A program made the translations under genes and the position numbers. A DNA stretch of 64,000 nt from Thermomicrobiales bacterium (GTDB taxonomy: Bacteria > Chloroflexota > Chloroflexia > Thermomicrobiales > CADCWN01), in assembly GCA_030446685.1 (NCBI GenBank), contig JAUJMV010000011.1, positions 29,324 through 93,323 of the forward strand, read 5' to 3'. The notes under the pieces are model-generated. The model was not told the origin of the DNA. It ran no database searches and saw nothing but the letters and a program-made list of their open reading frames with translations. Below, piece by piece: positions 26,548 to 36,226 of the stretch. Each line of letters starts with the position of its first letter. The stretch's first letter is position 1.

Positions 26548-26668
26548 GTCGCACGTCGCACGTCCGAACGTCGAACGTCCCTCACTCGCAAGCCAGCGCC
26601 CGGTAGAACGCCCCGTCGACAACCACGAGGTGTGACGACGGAGGACCTTCGACCTTCGACCTTCGACC
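26548..26668. repeat. Heptamer arrays between the T-box terminator and leuS
   Basis: GTCGCAC/GTCGAAC-type units at 26548-26576 and ACCTTCG units at 26645-26668 (three exact). The pairing is imperfect because the units differ. They are part of the leuS 5' untranslated region. Confidence 0.8.
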
Positions 26669-26686
26669 CGTCCCCCTTCGACCCCC

Positions 26687-26728
26687 AAACGAAAGCGCCC
26701 CCGTCCCATTGCAGGGACGAGGGCGCTT
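26687..26728 (-). terminator. Intrinsic terminator of the leuS T-box leader
   Basis: Minus strand AAGCGCCCTCGTCCC (26728-26714), loop TGCAAT, GGGACGGGGGCGCTT (26707-26693): 15 base pairs with one G-U, followed by TCGTTT. Its 5' arm overlaps the antiterminator region, as expected for a T-box switch. Confidence 0.88.
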
Positions 26729-26774
26729 CTTGCGGTCCTTCGCGGTACCACCCGGCTTGATCGGTCCGCCCGTG

Positions 26775-26850
26775 TGGTGGAGCTGAGGGGACTCGAACCC
26801 CTTACCTCAACACTGCCAGTGTTGCGCTCTCCCAGATGAGCTACAGCCCC
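26775..26850 (-). tRNA. tRNA-Ala (anticodon GGC)
   Basis: 76 nt including an encoded CCA. The cloverleaf is complete. The acceptor GGGGCTG pairs with CAGCTCC (one G-U); the D arm is GCTC...GAGC; the anticodon arm is CAACA-CTGGCAG-TGTTG with anticodon GGC; the T arm is AGGGG-TTCGAGT-CCCCT. The discriminator is A, then CCA. The expected G-U pair at position 3-70, the alanine identity element, is present (G3 with T70). It has no promoter of its own that I can see and lies inside the leuS T-box leader. Confidence 0.95.
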
Positions 26851-27053
26851 CGATGCGGCGACCGATCCACTCGCGACCCCGTAACGGTGGTCAACCGGCG
26901 ACGGCTCCCGAGGGTGACCGTCGCGGCTCACAGGCGAGTTCGACCCCGTCCACCGGGCTTGCACCACCGCCCGGCTCGCTGCGCCCGCGGGTCTACTACT
27001 CCTGCTCCGCGCCTTTGCACTATGATGGGAGAGCATGCCCTCCCAGGACGCTA

Positions 27054-27083
27054 ATGATAGCAGCGCGGGCGCGAGACTGTCAA
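27054..27083 (-). promoter_or_regulatory. Sigma-70 promoter of the T-box/tRNA-Ala/leuS unit
   Basis: Minus strand TTGACA (27083-27078), 18-base spacer, TATCAT (27059-27054). The -35 is a perfect consensus. This is the best promoter near leuS and lies upstream of both the tRNA and the T-box. Confidence 0.82.
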
Positions 27084-27224
27084 GCGGAACGCCACCGGCG
27101 GCAGCGTTCAGGACGGGCTTGCTCGCGGCGGGCGGCGCCGTCCGCCGCCACCCACGGCGGGCGGGCAGCGAAGGGACTTGGCTCCCTCCCCCTGGCCCCG
27201 TAGCGAATCCGCAATCCGCAATCG

Positions 27225-28193
27225 TCAGAGCCAGTTCTTGCCCTTGAAGTAGGCGCGCAGGCCAAAGCCGAGGGCGAGCATGACGAGGAGGACGGCGGGA
27301 TAGCCGAAGCGCGTGGCAAGTTCCGGCATGTGCTCGAAATTCATGCCGTAGATGCCGGCGATCAGCGTGACGCTCATCAGGATGATCGAATAGGCGGTCA
27401 TCGTCTTGATCACGCGGTTGGTGCTGTCCGCCTTGAGGGACTGGTGCGAGTCGAAGACCGCCTCCAGCAGATCGCGATAGCCGTCGATCGCGTTCGTGAC
27501 CCGGATGACGTGGTCGTCCACATCCTGGAAATACCGCGCGACCTTCTTGCTGATGAACGGCAACTCGCGCCGCACCAGCACCGCCATCACGTCGCGCTCC
27601 GGCAGGACCGCCTGGCGCATGGTGATCAGTTCCTTGCGCAGGGCGAAGGTGTTCTGGATCCCCTCGGCCTCGACGTTGGTCAGCACCCGCCGCTCCAGGT
27701 CGCCGATGCAGCGCCCGATCTCGTCGACCACCGGGAAGTAGTGATCGACGATCGTGTCGAGCAGGGAGTAGAGGAGCACGCCGACGCCATTCTCGATCTG
27801 CGCCGTGTTGTCGTGGAAGCGCCCCGCGACCTCCGCGATCTCCTCGATCGGATCGTAATGGACCGTGACCATGAAGTTCTTGCCGACGAAGATGTCGAGC
27901 TCGTGCTCGTCGATCTGGCGGCCCTCCGCGACCCAGTCGATGTCGTAGAAGACGATGAAGAAGACGTCGTCGTAGCGGTCGATCTTCGGGCGCTGGTGCG
28001 GCTTGGCCGCGTCCTCCACCGCCAGCGGGTGGAAGCCGAACTCGCCGGCGATGGCGCGCAGCTCCTCGGCCGTCGGCCGCTCCAGGTCGATCCAGAGCAG
28101 ATTGCCCTCGTCGGCCAGCAGCCGCCCGATCTCGGCCGGCGCCACGTCGCGCCGGAGCTGATACCCCTCCGCGCAGAGCATCGTGCGCAACAT
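27225..28193 (-). CDS. corA: CorA-family magnesium/cobalt transporter
   Basis: 322 residues. A large cytoplasmic funnel domain ('VEDAAKPHQRPKIDRYDDVF') is followed by the long helix ('ITMRQAVLPERDVMAVLVRR', 'YFQDVDDHVIRVTNAIDGYR') and two C-terminal membrane helices. The signature 'LIAGIYGMNFEHMPEL' with the GMN selectivity motif lies at the end of the first membrane helix (near 283). The C-terminus is basic ('YFKGKNWL'). CorA forms pentamers that carry Mg2+ or Co2+ into the cell. The gene is intact and monocistronic, flanked by short AATCCGC units (27206-27219) downstream and a heptamer array upstream. Confidence 0.95.
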   Translation of the reverse strand: MLRTMLCAEGYQLRRDVAPAEIGRLLADEGNLLWIDLERPTAEELRAIAGEFGFHPLAVEDAAKPHQRPKIDRYDDVFFIVFYDIDWVAEGRQIDEHELDIFVGKNFMVTVHYDPIEEIAEVAGRFHDNTAQIENGVGVLLYSLLDTIVDHYFPVVDEIGRCIGDLERRVLTNVEAEGIQNTFALRKELITMRQAVLPERDVMAVLVRRELPFISKKVARYFQDVDDHVIRVTNAIDGYRDLLEAVFDSHQSLKADSTNRVIKTMTAYSIILMSVTLIAGIYGMNFEHMPELATRFGYPAVLLVMLALGFGLRAYFKGKNWL

Positions 28194-28212
28194 CCGGACG
28201 CCCCCCTCCTAC

Positions 28213-28346
28213 GAACGCGGAACGTCGAACGCGGAACGCGGAAAAGGACGGTCGCGCGACGGTCCGTTCACCCGGCAGCGATCGCCCCCCATTGCCCGGT
28301 GTTTCGCATACACCGTTGTTCCGCGTTCGACGTTCCGCATTCCGCG
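28213..28346. repeat. Inverted heptamer arrays (GAACGCG / TTCCGCG)
   Basis: GAACGCG, GAACGTC, GAACGCG, GAACGCG at 28213-28240 face TTCCGCG, TTCGACG, TTCCGCA, TTCCGCG at 28319-28346. The odd unit again sits at the mirrored position. The pair lies between corA and the DUF2905 gene. Confidence 0.85.
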
Positions 28347-28351
28347 TTGGA

Positions 28352-28576
28352 CTAGCGCCGCAACCACAGGTTGAGCAGGATCGTCAGCAGGAGGCTGAGG
28401 AGCAGCGAGGTGGCGAGCGGGATGAAGCAGCTCACCGGCCCGCGCGTGATCATGATGTCGCCCGGCAGCCGCCCGCCGGGGACGATCCGCGCCAGCAGCA
28501 CCAGCACCATGCCGAGCACCAGCAGGAGCCCCCCACCGACGAGCAGCAACCGCCCGAACTGTCCCAGGTCATTCAT
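28352..28576 (-). CDS. DUF2905 small membrane protein
   Basis: 74 residues, 'MNDLGQFGRLLLVGGGLLLV', then 'RIVPGGRLPGDIMITRGPVS' and a second membrane helix 'LATSLLLSLLLTILLNLWL'. The central G-R-L-P-G-D-I motif is the DUF2905 hallmark. It is a two-helix inner-membrane protein of unknown role. Its ATG overlaps the end of the next upstream gene, so the two small membrane proteins are translationally coupled. Confidence 0.85.
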   Translation of the reverse strand: MNDLGQFGRLLLVGGGLLLVLGMVLVLLARIVPGGRLPGDIMITRGPVSCFIPLATSLLLSLLLTILLNLWLRR

Positions 28577-28790
28577 GCCGGACCACCTGTCGCTCGTCGG
28601 CCGGGGCATCGGCGACACGCTCGTCCCGCCCCCCGGCCGGCCCTTCCTCATCCAACGCCGCGGGCCGGGGTTCGGTGAAGCCGGAAACCAGGCTGAAGAC
28701 GAGCATGAAGATCAGCGGCGCGACGAAGATCAGCGCCGCCACCGCGACGATCAAACCGACCGCGCGCAGCGCCTCGAACAGGATGTCCAC
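28569..28790 (-). CDS. Small single-helix membrane protein
   Basis: 73 residues from GTG 28790, which has GGGGGGAAGGG just upstream; the ATG at 28826 lacks such a site. One hydrophobic stretch, 'VGLIVAVAALIFVAPLIFML', is followed by a hydrophilic acidic/Arg tail ('PRPAALDEEGPAGGRDERVA'). It overlaps the DUF2905 gene by eight bases. No family recognised. Confidence 0.6.
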   Translation of the reverse strand: MDILFEALRAVGLIVAVAALIFVAPLIFMLVFSLVSGFTEPRPAALDEEGPAGGRDERVADAPADERQVVRHE

Positions 28791-28956
28791 GGTTCCCTTC
28801 CCCCCGGTCAACGCGCCGCGCACCATGGCGCGCCCGCCGCCCCCACACCGATCAGTATAGCAATCTCCCCCGCGTACGGCGATGGGCGGACGCGATCATA
28901 AGGCCGTTCCCCCCGCACTCCTGCAACATCGGCGGAGATCGAGCCGTTGTGACCGC

Positions 28957-29044
28957 TGTAGGGGCGGGTTTCAAACCCGCCCTGGTCGGCATGCCTCGAA
29001 CCTGGGGGCGAGGCAACCGGGCGGGATCGAAACCCGCCCCTACC
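28957..29044. repeat. Palindromic repeat (GTAGGGGCGGGTTT family)
   Basis: TGTAGGGGCGGGTTTCAAAC at the left and GATCGAAACCCGCCCCTACC at the right are inverted. Each arm also contains a smaller GCGGGTTTCAAACCCGC palindrome. It fills most of the 28.8-29.1 kb gap, which holds no gene. Confidence 0.75.
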
Positions 29045-29129
29045 GGCACCCGGATAGACGTACCCGTCCCCGCGCTCCGGCCGCTCCATCCCTTCGCGCC
29101 GTCCCGGGGGCAATGCCGCCGGGCGCTGG

Positions 29130-29135
29130 TATACT
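29130..29135 (+). promoter_or_regulatory. Putative -10 of lgt
   Basis: TGGTATACTAT around 29130 is an extended -10 (TGGTATACT). The -35 is weak. It lies about 135 bases before the lgt start. Confidence 0.4.
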
Positions 29136-29268
29136 ATCCCGCACAGGGCAGCAGGCGCGCGGGGCCGGCGGGCCGCTCATCGTCGCCATCGCGGGCGCTC
29201 GACGCTCGCGGCGCCGGAGAGGTTCGGCGGCGGGCCGACGCGCACAATCCGTTCTCGCAGGGGGAGGC

Positions 29269-30204
29269 ATGGTCACCGATCCGGTCGCGTTCACCATCGG
29301 GCCGCTCGCCGTGCGCTGGTACGGCATCCTGATCATGCTCGGGGTGCTGGCCGGCTCGTTCCTGGCCGCCCAGCTCGCGCGGCGCAAGGGGCACGACCCC
29401 GACCACCTGTGGAACATGGTGCCGTTCGTCGTCTTCACGGCGATCCTCGGCGCGCGCGCCTACTGGGTCTTCCTCGCCTGGGACACCTGCTGCGCGGACA
29501 ATCCGCTGCAGGCGTTCAACATCCGCAGCGGCGGCATCTCGATCCACGGGGCGATCGTCTTCGGCATCCTCGCGATCTGGCTCTACAGCCGCTTCATCCG
29601 CCAGAGCTTCTTCCGCTGGATCGACATCATCGCCCCGGCGATGGCGCTCGGGCAGGCGGTCGGGCGCTGGGGCAACTTCACCAACCAGGAGCTGTTCGGC
29701 CCGCCGACCGGCCGCCCGTGGGGCATCTACATCCAGCCGCAGAACCGGCCCCCGGCCTACCGGGACAACGAGTACTTCCACCCCACCTTCCTCTACGAAT
29801 CGGTCTACAACCTCTTCGTCTGCGGCGCGCTGACCTGGCTGGTGCTGCGGATCGACAAGGACCGGCGCCTGCGCGACGGTGACGCCCTCTGGGTCTACCT
29901 GATCCTCTACGCCATCGGCCGGTTCGCGATCGAGACGATCCGCACCGACAGCCTCTACGTCGGCCCCTTCAAGGCGGCGCACATCGCCTCCGTCCTGGCG
30001 CTGCTGGTCGGGCTGATCGGCCTCGGCATCCGGCACATCGGCTGGCGCGGGCGCGACACCGACGGCTCCGAGACGCCGGTCGCGGCGGGGGCGCCCCCCA
30101 TCGACGACGTCGAGGCGGCCGCCGCGCCGGCGCGCCCGGCGCACCTGGTCGGCAAGTCGGTCCACGCCGGGCGCGACAACGAACCCACAACGCGGGGGAC
30201 CTAA
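29269..30204 (+). CDS. lgt: Prolipoprotein diacylglyceryl transferase
   Basis: 311 residues; transfers diacylglycerol from phosphatidylglycerol to the lipobox cysteine of prolipoproteins. ATG 29269 follows GGGGGAGG. Seven membrane helices are visible, beginning 'MVTDPVAFTIGPLAVRWYGI'. The Lgt signature 'GQAVGRWGNFTNQELFGPPT' carries the essential Arg and Asn; 'GGISIHGAIVFGI' holds the conserved His. The C-terminal 45 residues are an Ala/Asp-rich extension not needed for activity. The frame is intact. The two obvious substrates nearby are the LysM lipoprotein (39197) and other secreted proteins. Confidence 0.95.
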   Translation: MVTDPVAFTIGPLAVRWYGILIMLGVLAGSFLAAQLARRKGHDPDHLWNMVPFVVFTAILGARAYWVFLAWDTCCADNPLQAFNIRSGGISIHGAIVFGILAIWLYSRFIRQSFFRWIDIIAPAMALGQAVGRWGNFTNQELFGPPTGRPWGIYIQPQNRPPAYRDNEYFHPTFLYESVYNLFVCGALTWLVLRIDKDRRLRDGDALWVYLILYAIGRFAIETIRTDSLYVGPFKAAHIASVLALLVGLIGLGIRHIGWRGRDTDGSETPVAAGAPPIDDVEAAAAPARPAHLVGKSVHAGRDNEPTTRGT

Positions 30205-30596
30205 CCCTACCCCCCACCGGGAGATTAGGCGCCCCCGTCAGCGGCCCAATCGTCACATTTCGCGATTCTGTCTCCGATGCGGGGGCCGAGTGCATCCCGC
30301 CGCGACCGCTGCGCGGAGCCATCCGACCCTGCCTCCCGCGCGGAGGCTGGGCCGCTCCCTGTCCTTGTCATCCTGAGCCGCGGCGAAGGATCGCGCTCCC
30401 TGGCGCCCGCATAGCGGATGGTCTCGTGCGGTGCCTTGTCAACCGATCCTTCGCTCCGCTCAGGATGACAAGGCGGGGACGTTCGCGTACCGGCAGGGAG
30501 ACACCGATTCCGGGGGGCTCGCCAACGGTACATGAGGGCCGGTGGAACGCGCGTCCCGCCGGCCCCCTAAGCTCTCGGTCATCTGCCTTCCGCCCG
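30205..30596. other. Intergenic region with an inverted repeat
   Basis: No supported gene. It contains a CATCCTGAGC-family inverted pair (30364-30473) and little else recognisable. Confidence 0.6.
30364..30473. repeat. Inverted intergenic repeat (CATCCTGAGC family)
   Basis: CTTGTCATCCTGAGCCGCGG on the left; CTCCGCTCAGGATGACAAGG on the right. It is the second member of the family at 7338. Confidence 0.75.
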
Positions 30597-31317
30597 CTAC
30601 TCCCGCGGGCGGCCTTCCGGTTCGCCGGGCAGATCGGGGCGCTCCCGGACCTCGCCGCGCCCGAAACGTTCGAGCTGCGCCTGGGACGCGCCGGCGATCG
30701 GCTGCTCCGGCGCCAGGCCCGGCTCCTCATCGAGCAGGCCGGCGCCGACGATCGTGCCGCCGGTCGCCCCGATGCGCCCGGCCTGCTCGCCGCCCGTCAT
30801 CTGGGTGGTCGAGGGGGTCGTCTGCGCGCCGACGCTGGAGACCGTCGACCCGCCGGTCGCCGCGTCCGTGGCGGACCCGTCGGGGCGCTCCAGGCGCGAG
30901 GTCAGCCGCTGCAACTGCTCGTTCAACTCGCGCAAGCCGAGGGTCAGCCCGCCGCGCACCTCGTCAACCAGCTCGGTCGCGCGGGTCGTCTCGGCGGCCT
31001 TGCCGACCTGCTCCTTCATCGACTGGGTCATCGTCTGCGCGCGCGGGTTCGTCCGCAGGGTGTTGACCGCCTCATTCAACTGGTCGCGCAGCAGGCGCAG
31101 CCCGTCGGTCAATTCCTGCTGGATCTCCTGCCGCTGCTCGCTCTGCCAGGCGGCGCGGGTGGTGTTGGCGAGCTGGCGGCCCAGCTCCTGCAACTCGCGC
31201 GTCACCCCGCCCGGCGCGTCCAGGTCGCGCCGCCCGCCGCCGGGGGTCACCTCGCGCCCCGTCGCGCCCCCTTCGGCGTCCAGGTTGGGCCATTCGTCAC
31301 GTCGCCGCCTGTCCATG
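30597..31317 (-). CDS. Hydrophilic helical protein, family not recognised
   Basis: 239 residues from ATG 31317, with GGAGGG five bases upstream. The middle (residues 45-145) is strongly helical and amphipathic ('VTRELQELGRQLANTTRAAW', 'QQELTDGLRLLRDQLNEAVN', 'GLRELNEQLQRLTSRLERPD'), like a coiled coil. The C-terminal third is rich in Gly, Thr and Ser and looks disordered. There is no signal peptide or membrane segment. The coiled core resembles generic helix-bundle proteins that associate with the envelope or nucleoid, but no family can be named. Confidence 0.65.
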
Positions 31318-31401
31318 TCACCCTCCCTCACTCCGGCGCTCGCCGCCGATTCGGATACCCGACACCAGCGATCTACGCAACGCCGGTGCCCTGGGTGACA
31401 C

Positions 31402-31514
31402 GAACGCGGAACGGGGAACGGGGAACGCGGAACAGGGAACGGACGTCGGGGCCGGGTAGTGCGCTACCAAGCCTCTTCATCCCTTGTTCCGCGTTCCGCA
31501 TTCCCCGTTCCCCG
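31402..31514. repeat. Inverted heptamer arrays (GAACGCG/GAACGGG and TTCCGCG/TTCCCCG)
   Basis: Six GAAC-type heptamers at 31402-31443 face four TTCC-type heptamers at 31487-31514, which are complementary. The array lies just downstream of the obg stop. Confidence 0.85.
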
Positions 31515-31518
31515 TTCG

Positions 31519-32856
31519 CTACCCGCGCCGCCGGTGGCGGCCGCCCTCGCGGCGGCGGTCGGCGGCATCCTCCTGCTCGCCCCAGAGCAGCTCGTAGTCG
31601 CCGAGGTGGACGACATCGCCCTCCTGGATGCCGGCCTCCGCCAGGCGCGCGGCGATCCCGGAGGCGTCGAGGACGCGCTGGAAGCGGTCGGCGGCCTCGT
31701 CGTTGTTGAAGTCGGTCATCGCCGCCAGCCGCTCGATCTTCGTGCCATGCACGGCGAAGTGGTGCGGCGAGAGGCGCTCGATCTCGTAGCGGCGCTCGTC
31801 GGTCGTGCTGTCGAGGGTGTAGCGGCGCGGCCCCGACTCGGCGGCGGCCGGCTCGGGGACCGGCAGGGCGGCGAGGCGGCGCGCGACCTCGCGCCCGAGC
31901 TCCCGCACGCCCTCGCCGGTCGCCGCCGCGATCGGCACGACGGCATGGCCGCGCCCCTCGAGCGCGGCGCGCAGGGCCGGCAGGCGCTCTTGGGCCTCCG
32001 GCAGGTCCAGCTTGTTGACCGCGACGATCTGCGGCTTCTCCTCCAGCCCGGCCCCGTAGGCCGCCAACTCGCGGTTGATCTGGTCGAAGTCGGCGAGTGG
32101 GTCGCGCCCTTCGAGGCCCCCCGAGCCGTCGAGGACGTGGATCAGCAGGCGGGTGCGCTCGACGTGGCGCAGGAACTCGTGGCCCAGCCCGACCCCCGCG
32201 GCCGCCCCTTCGATCAGGCCGGGGATGTCGGCCATCACGAACGTCGTGTCGTCGACCGCGACGACGCCGAGGTTCGGCTCCAGCGTGGTGAAGGGGTAGT
32301 CGGCGATCTTCGGGCGGGCGGCGCTCATCGCCGCCAGCAGCGTCGACTTCCCGACGTTCGGGTGGCCGACGAGGCCGACGTCGGCGATCAGCTTCAGCTC
32401 CAGCGTGACCCAGCGCTCCTTGCCCGGCTCGCCCTTCTCCGCGACGCGCGGGGCCTGCTTGACCGAGGTGGCGAAGTGCTGGTTGCCCAGCCCGCCGCGC
32501 CCGCCGCGCAGGACGACCAGCTCGTCGCCGGGCGCGGTCAGATCGGCCAGGATCTCCTCGGTCTCGGCGTCGCGCACGACGGTGCCGGGCGGGACCGGGA
32601 CGATCACGTCTTGGGCGTTCGCGCCGTGCTTGTTCGACTTCTGCCCGTTGCCGCCGTTCCCGGCGACGTAACGGTAGTAGGACTGGTAGCGCAGCAGGGT
32701 GTTCTCGCGCGGATCGACGCGCAGGATCACGTCGCCGCCCTTGCCACCGTCGCCGCCGTTCGGCCCGCCACGCGGCACATACTTCTCGCGGCGGAAGGTG
32801 ATCGCGCCGTTGCCGCCGTCCCCCGCCTTCAGATACAGCTTTGCTCGGTCGTACAC
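31519..32856 (-). CDS. obgE: Obg family GTPase
   Basis: 445 residues; ribosome-associated GTPase needed for 50S assembly and stress control. GTG 32856 has GGAGG nine bases upstream. The glycine-rich Obg fold fills the first 160 residues ('[20 protein letters not shown]', '[20 protein letters not shown]'). The G domain follows: '[20 protein letters not shown]', '[20 protein letters not shown]', '[20 protein letters not shown]'. The C-terminal OCT domain ('[20 protein letters not shown]', '[17 protein letters not shown]') is present, as in Gram-positive-type Obg. The frame is intact. Confidence 0.95.
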   Translation of the reverse strand: MYDRAKLYLKAGDGGNGAITFRREKYVPRGGPNGGDGGKGGDVILRVDPRENTLLRYQSYYRYVAGNGGNGQKSNKHGANAQDVIVPVPPGTVVRDAETEEILADLTAPGDELVVLRGGRGGLGNQHFATSVKQAPRVAEKGEPGKERWVTLELKLIADVGLVGHPNVGKSTLLAAMSAARPKIADYPFTTLEPNLGVVAVDDTTFVMADIPGLIEGAAAGVGLGHEFLRHVERTRLLIHVLDGSGGLEGRDPLADFDQINRELAAYGAGLEEKPQIVAVNKLDLPEAQERLPALRAALEGRGHAVVPIAAATGEGVRELGREVARRLAALPVPEPAAAESGPRRYTLDSTTDERRYEIERLSPHHFAVHGTKIERLAAMTDFNNDEAADRFQRVLDASGIAARLAEAGIQEGDVVHLGDYELLWGEQEDAADRRREGGRHRRRG

Positions 32857-32992
32857 CGTCGAACGCCTCCATCCCACCGCGTCGGCCCCCGCCCAACCGG
32901 GCGCGGGCGGAGGCCGGTCGCCCCCGCGAACTCCTAGTATGCCCTACCGATCACAACCCGTGCCACGATAGGCGGGGACGGGTAACAGGTCC

Positions 32993-33079
32993 GAGTCGGG
33001 TAGTCGAGTAGAGGACGCGAGGATCGCGACCGGCCGCGTGCCTCGCTCCAAGCCCCTACCCGACTACCCGACTACCCGA
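32993..33079. repeat. Inverted octamer arrays (TCGGGTAG / CTACCCGA)
   Basis: TCGGGTAG and TCGAGTAG at 32995-33010 face three CTACCCGA units at 33056-33079. The period is eight bases here. Same unit as 44523. The surrounding 32857-33225 stretch holds no gene. Confidence 0.8.
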
Positions 33080-33225
33080 CTCCAAACTCCTACGGAGTTG
33101 GCCCACCGCGCCGCTGGCAGGCATTTTGCTCTAGGCATTCTTGGTTCCGCTACGTGACCGGGTGAGCACAACACGGGCGGGCGGTGGCAGCCGAGGGCAA
33201 GGGCGCACAGCGCAGGGGGAAGACG

Positions 33226-33702
33226 ATGGCGAGCAGGGCGACGAGCGGCCTCTCCGGGCGGCACAGCGTGACCGCGGTCTTCGACGGCGCGAACCACGCG
33301 GAGCGCGCGATCGACGAACTGAAGAACGCGGGCTTCAGGGCCGAGCAGGTCTCGGCGGACGTCAACGAGGGGGGCGGCGGCGGCGGGGCCGCGGCGGCGG
33401 CGGCCGGCACCAGCCTGGCGGCGGGCCTCGGCCTGGTCCTCGGCGCGATCATCGGCGGCGTCCTCGGCTGGCTGCTGCTCGACGGCACGCTGCCGATCAT
33501 CCTCGGGGCGATCGTCGGCGCGATCGCCGGGACGGCCATCGCCTCGGCCATCGCGCGGGCGGCCGCGAAGAGCCAGCCCGCCGGCGGCGCGGCGGGGACG
33601 CGCAAGGGCAGCGTGAAGCTGACGGTCAACGCCGAGAGCCCAGAGCAGGCGCAGCAGGCGCGCGCCCTGTTCGAGCGCTTCGGCGCGAAACTGAGCGGAT
33701 AA
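33226..33702 (+). CDS. General stress protein 17M-like (YflT-like) with glycine-zipper membrane segment
   Basis: 158 residues from ATG 33226, behind GGGGGAAG. The N-terminal domain 'HSVTAVFDGANHAERAIDEL' is the YflT/heat-induced stress domain, a small alpha/beta fold. Residues 50-115 are Gly/Ala-rich with two hydrophobic stretches ('GLGLVLGAIIGGVLGWLLLD', 'ILGAIVGAIAGTAIASAIA'), a glycine zipper that can insert in membranes. The C-terminal part returns to a 'VKLTVNAESPEQAQQARALF' strand-helix. Related proteins are induced by general stress; the molecular role is unclear. Confidence 0.75.
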   Translation: MASRATSGLSGRHSVTAVFDGANHAERAIDELKNAGFRAEQVSADVNEGGGGGGAAAAAAGTSLAAGLGLVLGAIIGGVLGWLLLDGTLPIILGAIVGAIAGTAIASAIARAAAKSQPAGGAAGTRKGSVKLTVNAESPEQAQQARALFERFGAKLSG

Positions 33703-33719
33703 CGTCGCCCGGCCGCCGG

Positions 33720-34457
33720 TCAGCGAGATCCGCGCGGCGAGCAATGTAGTAGCACATCGCCCAGCGCCCCCAGCCAGAGGTCGGGTGCCAGGGCGGCCAG
33801 ATCCTCGACAGCGCCGCCGCCCCATGGGGCGGCGGCGCTGCGCATCCCGGCGGCGCGGGCGGCGCGGAGGTCGTGCGTGCTGTCGCCGACATAGAGACAG
33901 CCCGCCGGGGCGACGCCGAGAGTGGCCGCGGCCTTCAGCAGCGGATCGGGCTCCGGCTTGTGGCGCGCGGTATCCTCGGCGCAGATCGTCACATCCACCA
34001 GCGGTTCGAGCGCGCAGAGCCGGAAGGCGAGTTCGGCCTGGGGGCGGCTCTTCGCGGTGACGATTCCCAGCCGGTAGCCCCGCGCGCGCAGCTCCCGCAG
34101 CGTCTCGGCCGCCCCCGGGAAGGGGCGCACCAGCGCGTCGTGGTGCGCGCGCACGTAGGCGCGGTAGGTCGCCAGCAACGCCGCGCCGCGCCCCGGCGCC
34201 AGTTCCTCCAGCACCACCGCGAGCGGCCGCCCGATCGTCGCGACAATCGCTGCGCGCGACGGCGCCGCGCCCAGGTGCGTGCGCGTCGCGCGCTCGAACG
34301 CGCGGACGATCAGCTCCACCGAATCGATCAGCGTGCCGTCGAGGTCGAAGAGGACGGCTTCGCAGGACTGAGGACCGAGGACCGAGGACTGCGTGGGAGA
34401 CGCGCGCAACCCGCAGCCTTCGGGGTTGGCATCCGCCCCTCGACGCGCCCTATTCAC
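33720..34457 (-). CDS. HAD-superfamily phosphatase (PGP/PpaX-like)
   Basis: HAD hydrolase with motif I 'AVLFDLDGTLIDSVELIVRA', a helical cap ('LGAAPSRAAIVATIGRPLAV'), motif II/III 'LGIVTAKSRPQAELAF' and 'RHKPEPDPLLKAAATLGVAP', and motif IV 'CLYVGDSTHDLRAARAAGMR'. The cap and length fit phosphoglycolate phosphatase or pyrophosphatase PpaX. The start is uncertain: from ATG 34457 the first 30 codons run through a GGACCGA heptamer array, so TTG 34409 or another start may be used. Motif I begins only ten codons after the array. Confidence 0.85.
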   Translation of the reverse strand: MNRARRGADANPEGCGLRASPTQSSVLGPQSCEAVLFDLDGTLIDSVELIVRAFERATRTHLGAAPSRAAIVATIGRPLAVVLEELAPGRGAALLATYRAYVRAHHDALVRPFPGAAETLRELRARGYRLGIVTAKSRPQAELAFRLCALEPLVDVTICAEDTARHKPEPDPLLKAAATLGVAPAGCLYVGDSTHDLRAARAAGMRSAAAPWGGGAVEDLAALAPDLWLGALGDVLLHCSPRGSR

Positions 34458-34473
34458 TCAGCACTCAGCACTC
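34365..34473. repeat. Heptamer arrays (GGACCGA and CACTCAG)
   Basis: GGACTGA, GGACCGA, GGACCGA at 34365-34385 and CACTCAG, CACTCAG, CACTCG at 34455-34473. The two arms use different units, as at 11594. They lie between sigA and the HAD gene. Confidence 0.75.
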
Positions 34474-34477
34474 GTCC

Positions 34478-36226
<1,749 letters not shown>

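Larger units (their letters stand above)
26687..27047 (-). ncRNA. T-box riboswitch leader of leuS (Leu, CUC specifier) with an embedded tRNA gene
   Basis: Senses uncharged tRNA-Leu and lets transcription reach leuS. On the minus strand, stem I begins near 27030 and carries the AGTAG motif (27000-26996) and the distal loop 'AGCGAGCCGGGCGGTGGTGC'. The specifier loop has GAA-CTC at 26941-26936, a leucine codon. Stem II (CGACGG/CCGTCG) follows. The T-box sequence GGGTGGTACCGCG is exact at 26753-26741, then comes the terminator. Stem III is formed by GATCGGTC (26867-26860) and GACCGATC (26766-26759), and a whole tRNA-Ala lies between these arms. Without the tRNA the leader would be about 270 nt, the normal size. 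The transcript starts about seven bases after a -10 at 27059-27054. Confidence 0.9.

Noticed and set aside
26775-26850. tRNA-like stretch considered as a false tRNA mimic of the T-box
   Set aside because: All cloverleaf arms, the GGC anticodon, the G-U identity pair and CCA are present, so a true tRNA-Ala is the better call.
28852-29113. Open frames with GAGFKPAP/GLKPAPT-type peptides
   Set aside because: They translate the palindromic GTAGGGGCGGGTTT element, not a gene.
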